Below, piece after piece: positions 6,964 to 14,430 of a stretch of DNA of 25,863 nt (positions are counted from its first letter, which is position 1; the number at the start of each line of letters is the position of its first letter). The notes beneath the pieces were generated by a model, which made no database searches, was not told the DNA's origin, and saw only the letters and a program-made list of their open reading frames with translations. This DNA comes from JAWLGJ01 sp041685145. Its GTDB lineage: Bacteria; Pseudomonadota; Alphaproteobacteria; Rhodospirillales; Magnetospirillaceae. Both the position numbers and the translations under genes were made by a program. Where the stretch lies: assembly GCA_041685145.1 (NCBI GenBank), contig JAWLGJ010000041.1, positions 1 through 25,863 of the forward strand, written 5' to 3'.

Positions 6964-8447
6964 TCCGCCGCCCCCATCAACGGCCCGGCGACCGGCGCCG
7001 CCATCGGCAGGCGGATGCTGAAGCGGCTGCCGCGGCCCGGCTCGCTCTTCACCTCGATTTCGCCCTTCATGCCGACGACGACGCGGTAGGTGATCCACAA
7101 GCCCAGCCCTGTGCCCGCCGGCCGGGTGGTGTAGAAGGGATCGAACAGCCGCTCCAGGTCGGGTTCGGCGATTCCCACCCCGTCGTCCTCGATCTCGAAG
7201 ACCAGGCGGCCGTCCTCATGGGCGGCGCGGAAGCGGACCGTCCCGGCCTCGGGGATCGCCTGGACGGCGTTGCGCAGCAGGTTCAGCACCGCGTGCTGCA
7301 CGCGGCGGCATATGGCGCAGGTGCCGACATCGGCCAGCTTGACGTCCCACAGCAGGTCGATCGGCCGGTCGCCGATCTCGGCGATCATCAGCTCGCGCAG
7401 GTCGTTCAGGCAGCCCGAATCGCTGAGCGCCGGCGCGTCGGCGCCCAGTTCGGCCAGCAGCGCCTGGACGACGGCGCGGATGCGGTTCAGGCCCCGCTCC
7501 AACACCGGCAGATACCGCGCCTGCACCGCCGGGTCGTCGGGCTGGCGGCGCATGTTGTCCAGGCTGGCGAGGAGGCCGGCCAGGGGGTTGTTGACCTCGT
7601 GGGCGACGCCGGCGGCGACGCGGCCCAGCGCCGCCAGGCGCTCGTTGGTGCGCAGTTCCTGCTCCAGGACGCGCTTTTCTGCCAGTTCGGCGGCCATGCG
7701 GTTGAAGCTGTCGACGAGCACGCCGATCTCGTCGCGGTCGCGCGCCGTCGCCGAGGGCAGGCGCGAGAATTCGCCCCGGCCGACCGATTCCATGCCGCCG
7801 GCCAGGGCCCGCAGCGGCTGCACCATGCGCCGCGATATCCACGCGCCGAGGGCGCTGCCCACCACCCCCAGCACCAGCGCGATGCCCAGCACGGTCATGG
7901 CGGCGGCGCGGGTGCGCGCGGCGATCTCCTCGGTCGACAGGCGCAACAGCACATAGCCGATGACCGAATCCGCCGAGCGCACCGGAACGGCGCCTTCAAC
8001 ATAGGCGTCGGCGGCGGCCTCGTCCCAAAACACGCTGGCCTGCGGGCGCGCCAGCAATTCGCCGACGCGGCGGCGCTCGAACGGCCCCTCGGTGGCCAGC
8101 GCCTGCCCGAGGGGGTTTTCGCCCGGATCCAGATGCGCCAGCACGCGGCCCTGCGGGTCGAGCACGGCGCCGGTCACCACCCGCGTGCGCTCGGCGCCGG
8201 GGTCACGCTCGGCCACCAAGGCCAGCGCCTTATAGGCGGACCAGTAATCGTTGCGCAGGATGGACTCCGAGACATTGGCGGCAATGCTCTTCGCCACCAG
8301 CAGCGCCCGGTCCTGCAGGTCGTGACGGATGCGTTCACGTTCCTGCACCACCACCGCCAGGCCGATGGCGAAGGCAACCCCCGCCACCACCGCCGTCAGG
8401 GTCAGCGGCAGCTTCACCGACAGACTGAGGGCGCGCGGCGGCCGCAT
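6960..8447 (-). CDS. Membrane sensor histidine kinase (AioS-like)
   Basis: A 495-residue two-transmembrane kinase. TM1 spans about 13-35 and TM2 about 181-204, enclosing a periplasmic domain of about 145 residues. A HAMP linker (205-258) follows, then HisKA with phospho-acceptor His283 in VAHEVNNPLAG. The ATPase domain has the N box NLLRNAVQAI (about 389-398), a DDGVGI box and FYTTRPAGTGLGLWI. The small periplasmic domain probably does not bind the signal alone, since a periplasmic binding protein is encoded 4 bp upstream. This arrangement matches AioX-AioS. A CAIC pair at 377-380 lies just before the N box, an unusual place for two cysteines. The ATGA overlap with the response regulator marks them as a cognate pair. 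Confidence 0.93.
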   Translation of the reverse strand: MRPPRALSLSVKLPLTLTAVVAGVAFAIGLAVVVQERERIRHDLQDRALLVAKSIAANVSESILRNDYWSAYKALALVAERDPGAERTRVVTGAVLDPQGRVLAHLDPGENPLGQALATEGPFERRRVGELLARPQASVFWDEAAADAYVEGAVPVRSADSVIGYVLLRLSTEEIAARTRAAAMTVLGIALVLGVVGSALGAWISRRMVQPLRALAGGMESVGRGEFSRLPSATARDRDEIGVLVDSFNRMAAELAEKRVLEQELRTNERLAALGRVAAGVAHEVNNPLAGLLASLDNMRRQPDDPAVQARYLPVLERGLNRIRAVVQALLAELGADAPALSDSGCLNDLRELMIAEIGDRPIDLLWDVKLADVGTCAICRRVQHAVLNLLRNAVQAIPEAGTVRFRAAHEDGRLVFEIEDDGVGIAEPDLERLFDPFYTTRPAGTGLGLWITYRVVVGMKGEIEVKSEPGRGSRFSIRLPMAAPVAGPLMGAAE

Positions 8448-8451
8448 CGGC

Positions 8452-9333
8452 CTAGCCCTTGGCGCGGGCGAGCACGCCCGTCAGGTCGCGGATGCCGTCG
8501 AAAATGGCCGGGTCGTGGACGCCGAAGCCGTCCAGCGCGAGGTCGTTCAACAGGACTTGCCCCTCGGGATCGTTCTTCATGGCCAGCAGGGCGCCGCGCA
8601 TGGCCCGGAACAGCCCGCCCCCCACCGAGCGGCGCGCCACCACCGGCGGAAAGCCGTACAGGCCCGACCGGCCGATGACACGGGTGCGCCCGGCGAGGCC
8701 CGGGTTCTTGCGCGCCAGGTACTCCCACACATAAGAATCCACCGCGCCGCCGTCCGCCACCCGGGCCGCCACCGCCTGCACCGTTTCGGCGTGGTTGTAG
8801 GTGAAGAAGGTGACGCGAAAGAAATCCTCGGGATTTTCCCCCATCCGCGCCAGCATCGCCCGCGGCACCAGATAGCCGGAATTGGAATCGGGGTCCGAAA
8901 ACGCGAACACGCCCCCGCGCAGTTCGGCCAGGGAGCCGTGGCCGCTGTCGTCGGCAACGATGATGTAGGAACGATACAGCGGCGCCCCCTCGAACACCGG
9001 CACCGCCACCAGTTCCAGGATGTCGCGGCCCCGCGCCTGAACATAGGGGTAGCCGCAGATCCAGGCGAAATCCAGGTCGCCCGTCTCAAGCAGTTCCATG
9101 ATCTCGCGATAGGACCGCCGCTGCACGAAGCGCAGACCGCGCCCGATACGACTTTCGAGATAGGCGCGCCAGCGGTCGAAGAAGCGGATGTTTTCCCGCA
9201 CCACCACCGCCGTCAGGCCGAAACGCACCTCGCGATCCACCCGCCGCGGGACGGCCAGCGCCGGCGCGCCCCCCATCGCCGCCGTGGCCGCAAGGAGGGC
9301 GATGGCCTCCCGCCGGGACAGCCTCCCGGACAT
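8452..9333 (-). CDS. Periplasmic PhnD/AioX-type substrate-binding protein
   Basis: A 293-residue exported binding protein of the phosphate/phosphite/phosphonate (PhnD-like) family. The N-terminus has a twin-arginine-like SRREAIALLAATAAM signal ending near ALA (residue 27). The mature part opens with VRFGLTAVVVRENIRFFDRW, and DFAWICGYPYV (88-98) and FSDPDSNSGYLVPRAML are typical of this fold. No ABC permease or ATPase is encoded nearby. It sits directly upstream of a kinase gene (4-bp gap), so a sensory role is more likely than transport. The same three-gene plan, binding protein then kinase then sigma-54 regulator, is known for the arsenite sensor AioXSR. Cys93 in WICGYP is a candidate metalloid-contacting residue. 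I chose the second Met (MSGRLSRR), behind GAGGGAG, over a start 20 codons earlier. Confidence 0.85.
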   Translation of the reverse strand: MSGRLSRREAIALLAATAAMGGAPALAVPRRVDREVRFGLTAVVVRENIRFFDRWRAYLESRIGRGLRFVQRRSYREIMELLETGDLDFAWICGYPYVQARGRDILELVAVPVFEGAPLYRSYIIVADDSGHGSLAELRGGVFAFSDPDSNSGYLVPRAMLARMGENPEDFFRVTFFTYNHAETVQAVAARVADGGAVDSYVWEYLARKNPGLAGRTRVIGRSGLYGFPPVVARRSVGGGLFRAMRGALLAMKNDPEGQVLLNDLALDGFGVHDPAIFDGIRDLTGVLARAKG

Positions 9334-9468
9334 GTGCTCCCTCACCCAAGCGTTCTGGTTGTTTGTTGTCGGAGGGCCGGGCTTGCCCGGCACCGGCCGC
9401 TCCGAAGACGTCTAGGATAACAGATTTACCCGCTGATGGCGTAGGGTCTTTTGGGGCCGCGCCGGCCG
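9334..9468 (-). other. Gap between cytochrome and sensor genes
   Basis: This 135-bp stretch separates the diheme cytochrome gene from the sensor trio and is the longest internal gap of the unit. A perfect GCCGGGC-TT-GCCCGGC repeat lies at 9376-9391 but has no following T-run in either direction. A TATCCT hexamer that could act as a -10 lies about 100 bp upstream of the binding-protein gene on the minus strand, without a matching -35. The sensor genes may therefore be expressed both from the upstream operon and from a weak promoter here. That is inference. Confidence 0.3.
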
Positions 9469-10146
9469 CTAACGCATCAGCAGCCGGACATAGGCGGCGA
9501 CGTCCTCGATTTCGTGGTCGCTGAAGACGCCGCGCCAGCCCGGCATGAATTTCAGGCTGCCGTCGCGGATCGACTCCAGAATGTCGTCGTCGGACAGCTT
9601 CTCCATGTCGGACCGCTTGGTGAAGTCGGCCATCTTGACGTTGAGAAGCGCCGCCAACGCGCCGTCGCCGGCCCCGAAGCGCCCGTGGCAGGACGCGCAG
9701 GCGCGCTGGTAAAGGATGCGGCCGCGCCGGGTGTCGCCGCGCAGCGTCAGGTCCATCTGCCGCTCGTCCAGCCGCAACACATAGGCGGCAAGGTCGAAAA
9801 GCTCCTCTTCGCGCAGCACAACGCCCCAGTTGGGCATCCGGGTGGCGTCCTCGCTGCTGCGCTTGTAGCCGGCGACGAGCTGGACCAGTTCCTCCTCGCT
9901 CGCTTCCTGATAACGCGCCGTGGTCAGGTCGGCGGGCTGCAGATCCAGCTTGCTGGCCAGCGGCCCGGCGTTGCGCCCGTCTTCGCCGTGGCACAGCAGG
10001 CAATAGGCGCGGTAAAGCTGGCCGCCGGTGACGGCGCTGCCGGAGGTTTCCGCGCGCGCCGCGCCGGTCGCCGCCGCCAACATGACCATGACGGCGGCAA
10101 ACGCCCCGGCCCACGAACCGATGGCGCGGGTTGTCGGCTTGATCAT
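9469..10146 (-). CDS. Exported diheme cytochrome c
   Basis: A 225-residue periplasmic cytochrome. A Sec signal peptide (hydrophobic core about 12-28) ends with ARA before Glu33. Two class-I heme sites follow: CLLCH at 49-53 and CASCH at 150-154. Candidate distal Met ligands are Met104 (RMPNWG) and the Met of KFMPGW in the second half, giving a duplicated c4-like layout. It is probably an electron shuttle to or from the molybdoenzyme or the dodecaheme cytochrome. Its ATG overlaps the chaperone stop by one base (TGATG), so it belongs firmly to the operon. Whether it carries electrons to an oxidase or from the quinone pool depends on the unknown direction of the enzyme. Confidence 0.9.
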   Translation of the reverse strand: MIKPTTRAIGSWAGAFAAVMVMLAAATGAARAETSGSAVTGGQLYRAYCLLCHGEDGRNAGPLASKLDLQPADLTTARYQEASEEELVQLVAGYKRSSEDATRMPNWGVVLREEELFDLAAYVLRLDERQMDLTLRGDTRRGRILYQRACASCHGRFGAGDGALAALLNVKMADFTKRSDMEKLSDDDILESIRDGSLKFMPGWRGVFSDHEIEDVAAYVRLLMR

Positions 10147-10889
10147 CAGTTGACCCTCCCTGAAACAACGTGCTCCGGTGACGAAGGCGGCGGCGCCGCC
10201 GGGGCCTCGGCCGGCGCTTCCGCGAACAGCCGCGCTTCGAAATCCGCCACTTCCTTGGCCAGTTCGGCCACGGCCTTGTAGAAGGCCATGCGGGTGTCGG
10301 CGCTCACCTTGTCGCAAAGGGACGGCAGCCACGCGCCCAGATGCTCGGTGAAGAATTTGCGTTGCACGGCAAAGACCACCGCGGCCTCGCTGCCGCGGCC
10401 GGCCCGGTGGGCGGCGGACTCGTGCGCGGTCAGCCGCTGCATGAATTCGAGTTCGGCGCTGACGTGATCCGGCAGATCGGTGTAATCGGCGGCATAGCTG
10501 AGACCGGCGGTTTCGATGAACGCCTTCACCCGCGCGGTGCGTTCCGTCCACAAGGCGGCCTCGGAGTGTTCGCCGACATTGGCGTTCACCGATTCGTGCA
10601 AAGAAAGGTGGGGACCTGGCCCCAGGAACAACCTGGTGTATTCGACGGCCAGGTCCTCCACCAGTTGCCCGTCCGGGAGGGCGGGTAGGGAGGCGGCGAC
10701 CGGGAAACCGACCGCCTCCAAGAGGCGGGCGGTTTCCGCATCCCGCAACCGGGCCAGAAGCTCGGCGTCGGGTGCCGCCCGAAAGACCGCGGCCAACAGG
10801 GCGTAGACGTTGCTGCGGGCCTGGGCCAGGGCCGCCGGATCGATGTCGTCGGCGGCCGTGCCGGCCTGGTCGTTTCGGGCAGTACCCAT
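10146..10889 (-). CDS. TorD-family molybdoenzyme maturation chaperone
   Basis: A 247-residue, mostly helical, soluble protein of the TorD/DmsD/NarJ chaperone family. These bind the Tat signal of a molybdoenzyme and hold it for cofactor insertion before export. The core AVEYTRLFLGPGPHLSLHESVNAN (about 82-105) matches the family's 'Y..LF.gp...p.. pyEs' region, and LPDHVSAELEFMQRL (about 140-154) matches its conserved 'DH...EL.FM' segment. The start is fixed by a textbook AGGAGG 7 bp before the ATG; longer readings run into the molybdoenzyme gene out of frame. The C-terminal 25 residues are Ala/Pro-rich. It lies directly downstream of the Tat-exported catalytic subunit it presumably serves. Confidence 0.88.
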   Translation of the reverse strand: MGTARNDQAGTAADDIDPAALAQARSNVYALLAAVFRAAPDAELLARLRDAETARLLEAVGFPVAASLPALPDGQLVEDLAVEYTRLFLGPGPHLSLHESVNANVGEHSEAALWTERTARVKAFIETAGLSYAADYTDLPDHVSAELEFMQRLTAHESAAHRAGRGSEAAVVFAVQRKFFTEHLGAWLPSLCDKVSADTRMAFYKAVAELAKEVADFEARLFAEAPAEAPAAPPPSSPEHVVSGRVN

Positions 10890-10942
10890 CGCGTTTGCCT
10901 CCTTGCCGTCGTTACGGGGTGCTTGTGGTCGCCACGCGCCGC

Positions 10943-13477
10943 CTAGGCCCGTTCGACGCGCACGGGGGTGTCGAACCACCGCTGCGACCCGCCCACCGGA
11001 TCGGACCAGTTGGGCATGGCCGCGTTGGGGTGGGCGCCGTGCTTCTTCCACCAGATGTTGGCGACGTCCGGGTCGGAGCCTTCCCCCTGGGTGGTCGGCG
11101 ACGCGGCGCCGGAGCCGTAGACGCCGGAATGCTCGCGGCCCAGCGAGTGGGAAATCGCCACCACGCCCGGCACGATGCCCTCGGTGACATAGGCGGTGGT
11201 GGTGAACTCGCCGACCTTGCTGACGACCTTGATGGGGTCGCCGTCGCTGATGCCGCGTTCGGCGGCGGTCTTGGGATTGATCCAGGCCGGGTTGTCGTGC
11301 TTGATCTCGGCCAGCCACTTGCAATGCGCCGTGCGCGAATGCGTGTGCACGGCCAGCTTGTAGGTGGTCATGATCAGTTCGTCCTCGCCCATCTTCTGAT
11401 GCTCGGGAACGGGGGTGTAGGTCGGGAAAGCCGGCAGCCCCTTGGACTCCCAGTTGTCGGAGTAGAAGTCCAGCAGCCCGGTCTTCACGAACTTGGTGTT
11501 CGGCGGATAGGCCCGACGCGGCGTGCCGTCGATGTCCTGGGCGACATAGGCGGCCTTCGCGCCCGGAGTCTTCAGATAGCCCTGCTGCTTGGCCTCGGCC
11601 TCGCTGGCAACCCCGGCCTTCTTCCAGTTCCAGTAGACGCCGGTTTCCTCGTCGAGGACGACGCCGTCACCGGAAGTGTCCACCGTTTCCTCGAAGAAGC
11701 CGTAATTGGGCTTGGCGTTGGGATCGTGCCAGACGCCGTGCTTCTTCATGTATTCGAAGCCGCCGGCCTCCTTGACGCCCGGTGTCATTTCGCAGGACTG
11801 GCGGACGAAGTCTTCCTTGCTCGACCACGCCAGTTCGAGGCCCACGCGCTTGGCCAGGTCCACGAACACGTCGCCCTGGCAGCGCGCCTCGCCCAGCGGC
11901 TTGACCAGCGGCTGGCGGATATAGAACTCGGCGATCTGGTTGGCCGAGACCATGTCCTCCCAGTCCCAACGTTCCAGATAGGTGACGTCGGGCAGGATGA
12001 TGTCGGCGTATTGCGACGACTCGTCGTAGACGATGGTCGTGCAGACCTGGAAGGGCACCACGCTCTCGTCGGCGAGCAGGGCCTTGGTCTCGTTGTTGTT
12101 GCCGTTGATGTAGGCGGGGTTGTAGCAGCTCCACCAATACACCTTGGGCCGGCCGTGGCTGCCGTCCTTGATCATCGGCCAGACCTGATGGCTGACATGA
12201 TGGGTGGGGAAGGCGACCTCGCCCGGGAAGCCGTCCAGGATGGGCAGCTTCTTGGCCACCTGGGCCGGCTTCGACTTGGGATGGTTCCAGCCGGCGCCGA
12301 CGCCCATGACGCGCCCGCCCTTGCGATCGAGGTTGTTGGTGATCGCCGCCAGCAGCATGGCGGCGCGTTCGTTGTCGGCGCCGTTGAAGTGCTTGACGAC
12401 GCCGCGATAGGTGACCAGGCAGGCCGAGTTGGCCTTCGCGAAGCCGCGGGCGATGGCGCGGATCTTGTCGGCGGGAACGCCGCTTTCCTTCTCGGCGAAT
12501 TCGGGCGTGAAGGCGGCGGCGGCCTTCTTCACCGCGGCCACTTTCTCGTCGATGCTGGCCTTGAAGTCCTTGGTGACCCGCATGTACTTGAAGTGGTCGG
12601 GCTTGTAGAGACCCTCTTCCATGATGACGTTGATCATCGCCCAGATGATCGCCGTGTCGGTGCCGGGCTTGACCGGCAGCCACTCATCCGCCTTGGCGGC
12701 GGTGTTGGTCAGCCGCACGTCGAAGACATACATCGGCACGCCGCGATCCACCTTGGCGCGGATCAGACGCTGCGAGGTGGGGATGTGGTTGGTGTGGGTC
12801 TCGAAGTTGTTGGACCCGAAGATGACCACGAAATCGGTGTTGTCGTAGTCCCAGTTTTCATACATGCCGCCCCAGAGGCTTTCCTGCCCCACCCACTTGG
12901 AGGCTTCGCACACCGAGGTGTGGTTGCCGATGGTCTGGGAGCCGAAGGCGGACATGAAATCGTACATGGTCGCCGCCTGGCTGGCCTTGTGGCGGCCGTA
13001 CTGGTACATGAACAGCTCGGGCGTGCCGGCGTCGCGCAGTTCCTTGAGCTTCGCGGCGATGGTGTCCAGGGCCTCGTCCCAGCTGATGCGCTTCCACTTG
13101 TGCTCGCCGCGCTTGCCGACACGCTGGAGCGGGTAAAGGATGCGATCGGGGAAATAGACCTGGTTGATGCCCGCCTGCCCGCGGGCGCAGAGCTTGCCCA
13201 GGGTGCGGATCGAGTTGGGGTTGCCCTCCAGCTTCTTCAGGCGCCCGTCCTCGACATAGCCGATCATCGAGTCGCGGGTGACGCACTGCCAGCAGGCGGT
13301 GGGGATGGCCTGGCGTTCCTTGCCGGTCTTGGGCGAGAAGTCACGCCCCGACGCCTCGACGGCGTTGATGTCGACCGTGCCGGCCAGCACCGGACGGGTG
13401 CCGGTCGTGCCAGTGGCGAGGGCGGCGCCGCCGGCCGCGGCCAGGGTCATGAAATTGCGTCGATTGAGCTTCGTCAT
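10943..13477 (-). CDS. Tat-exported Mo-bisPGD oxidoreductase catalytic subunit (DMSO reductase superfamily)
   Basis: An 844-residue periplasmic molybdoenzyme. The Tat signal NRRNFMTLAAAGGAALA (5-21) is followed by a cluster-binding region C62-x2-C65-x3-D69-x27-C97: the third cluster Cys is replaced by Asp. Cys190 in GNHTSVCEASKW is the expected protein ligand to Mo, as in the Cys-ligated PsrA/PhsA/Arr/Arx-like branch. FGSNNFETHTNHIP, VKPGTDTAIIWAMINVI and the C-terminal dinucleotide-binding domain (from about residue 700) complete the fold. It is encoded between the ferredoxin subunit and the TorD chaperone, with AAGGAG before the ATG. The substrate is unknown. I do not see the RGRY (ArrA) or GRGWG (ArxA) signatures; the equivalent position reads YGRHKAS. 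A sulfur, arsenic or selenium oxyanion is plausible but unproven. Confidence 0.9.
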   Translation of the reverse strand: MTKLNRRNFMTLAAAGGAALATGTTGTRPVLAGTVDINAVEASGRDFSPKTGKERQAIPTACWQCVTRDSMIGYVEDGRLKKLEGNPNSIRTLGKLCARGQAGINQVYFPDRILYPLQRVGKRGEHKWKRISWDEALDTIAAKLKELRDAGTPELFMYQYGRHKASQAATMYDFMSAFGSQTIGNHTSVCEASKWVGQESLWGGMYENWDYDNTDFVVIFGSNNFETHTNHIPTSQRLIRAKVDRGVPMYVFDVRLTNTAAKADEWLPVKPGTDTAIIWAMINVIMEEGLYKPDHFKYMRVTKDFKASIDEKVAAVKKAAAAFTPEFAEKESGVPADKIRAIARGFAKANSACLVTYRGVVKHFNGADNERAAMLLAAITNNLDRKGGRVMGVGAGWNHPKSKPAQVAKKLPILDGFPGEVAFPTHHVSHQVWPMIKDGSHGRPKVYWWSCYNPAYINGNNNETKALLADESVVPFQVCTTIVYDESSQYADIILPDVTYLERWDWEDMVSANQIAEFYIRQPLVKPLGEARCQGDVFVDLAKRVGLELAWSSKEDFVRQSCEMTPGVKEAGGFEYMKKHGVWHDPNAKPNYGFFEETVDTSGDGVVLDEETGVYWNWKKAGVASEAEAKQQGYLKTPGAKAAYVAQDIDGTPRRAYPPNTKFVKTGLLDFYSDNWESKGLPAFPTYTPVPEHQKMGEDELIMTTYKLAVHTHSRTAHCKWLAEIKHDNPAWINPKTAAERGISDGDPIKVVSKVGEFTTTAYVTEGIVPGVVAISHSLGREHSGVYGSGAASPTTQGEGSDPDVANIWWKKHGAHPNAAMPNWSDPVGGSQRWFDTPVRVERA

Positions 13478-13505
13478 CGTTCGTCTCCTTGTCCAGCGCC
13501 GCGAC

Positions 13506-14351
13506 TCAGGGAACCTGGTCGATGAAATGGTCCAGCTTGCCCTTCTCACGCTGCCGGTAGACCTGCTTCAGGATGTTGTCCGGATCGATGTAGAAGACCT
13601 GCGGTGCGGTCCCTTCCTCCGGAAGCAGCACGCTGTTTTCCAGGTTGTGTTCCTTGACGAGCTTCGAGACTTCGCTCTCGGGGTCGTTGAGATCACCGAA
13701 GATGCGCGCCCGGCCCTGGCAGGTGTTGACGCAGGCCGGCTCGACGCCGTTATCGACGCGGTGGTCGCACAGGGTGCACTTGTCGGCCGCCTGTTTGCTG
13801 GGATCCTTGCCCGCCTTGGTGAACGGGTCGAAGGAGCGCACGCCATAGGGGCAGGCGTCGATGCACTTGCCGCAACCGATGCACTGCTCCTTGTCGATCA
13901 GCACCAGGCCGTCCGGCCGCTTGTAGGTGGCGCCCTTGCGGTAGCGGATGCGCTTGCCGTCGGCGGTCTCGTAGACGGCGCGCTCGCCGGGGTATTCCGG
14001 GCAGGCCTTCACGCAGGGCGGAATGCCGTCTTCCTTGTTGCCCTCGCAGTGATTGCACATGAGGGGCAGGAACCCCTTCTTCGCCGCCGGGAAGGTTCCC
14101 CAGGTGGCCTCCTGCACCACGGTGCGGAAGCGGCCCAGGGACACGTCGTTCTCCGCCTTGCACGACACCGTGCAGGCGCGGCATCCGATGCACTTGCGCA
14201 GGTCCATCACCATGCCCCAGCGCGGCACGTCGGCGCGCGCCGCCTGGGCCTGGCCGCCCGGCGCCGCGGCTACCGCGGCCCCGACGGTCACCCCCGCCGC
14301 CGACCCGAAGAATTCGCGTCGGCTGATACCCTTCTTGGTCGTTTCGTTCAT
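13506..14351 (-). CDS. Tat-exported four-cluster [4Fe-4S] ferredoxin subunit
   Basis: A 281-residue electron-transfer subunit of the DmsB/PsrB/TtrB type. It has its own twin-arginine signal, SRREFFGSAAGVTVGAAVAA (10-29). Four Cys quartets follow: C54/57/60/64, C99/102/113/117, C157/160/163/167 and C192/195/207/211, enough for four [4Fe-4S] clusters. RWGMVMDLRKCIGCRAC is a classic opening for such subunits. The protein should sit in the periplasm beside the catalytic subunit and pass electrons between it and a membrane or cytochrome partner. No NrfD-type quinol subunit is encoded here, so that partner is probably the dodecaheme cytochrome encoded immediately upstream. GGGAGG precedes the ATG by 6 bp. 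Confidence 0.93.
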   Translation of the reverse strand: MNETTKKGISRREFFGSAAGVTVGAAVAAAPGGQAQAARADVPRWGMVMDLRKCIGCRACTVSCKAENDVSLGRFRTVVQEATWGTFPAAKKGFLPLMCNHCEGNKEDGIPPCVKACPEYPGERAVYETADGKRIRYRKGATYKRPDGLVLIDKEQCIGCGKCIDACPYGVRSFDPFTKAGKDPSKQAADKCTLCDHRVDNGVEPACVNTCQGRARIFGDLNDPESEVSKLVKEHNLENSVLLPEEGTAPQVFYIDPDNILKQVYRQREKGKLDHFIDQVP

Positions 14352-14430
14352 TACGCACCTCCCTGTGTCTCACGCCCTGCGGCGTGGTCTTTGCGGCGGC
14401 CCCGGCAAGGGTCCGCCGGAATGGCCCGCT

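Noticed and set aside
5128..7089. 653-codon open frame on the plus strand through the UPF0104 and response-regulator genes
   Set aside because: It spans two recognised genes on different strands and starts in poly-Arg/Gly sequence, typical of GC-rich out-of-frame translation.
9376..9391. GCCGGGC-TT-GCCCGGC repeat as a terminator before the sensor genes
   Set aside because: Only a 2-nt gap between arms and no T-run on either side; not enough to call a terminator.
10943..13477. Calling the molybdoenzyme an arsenite oxidase (ArxA) or arsenate reductase (ArrA)
   Set aside because: The sensor trio resembles AioXSR, but the enzyme has neither the ArrA RGRY nor the ArxA GRGWG signature, and there is no NrfD-type subunit. 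The substrate was left open.
10772..13525. 917-codon open frame on the plus strand opposite the molybdoenzyme gene
   Set aside because: It is the complement of a clearly recognised catalytic subunit and arises from GC-rich third positions. Its translation is a low-complexity run rich in Gly, Val, Asp and His with no family features.
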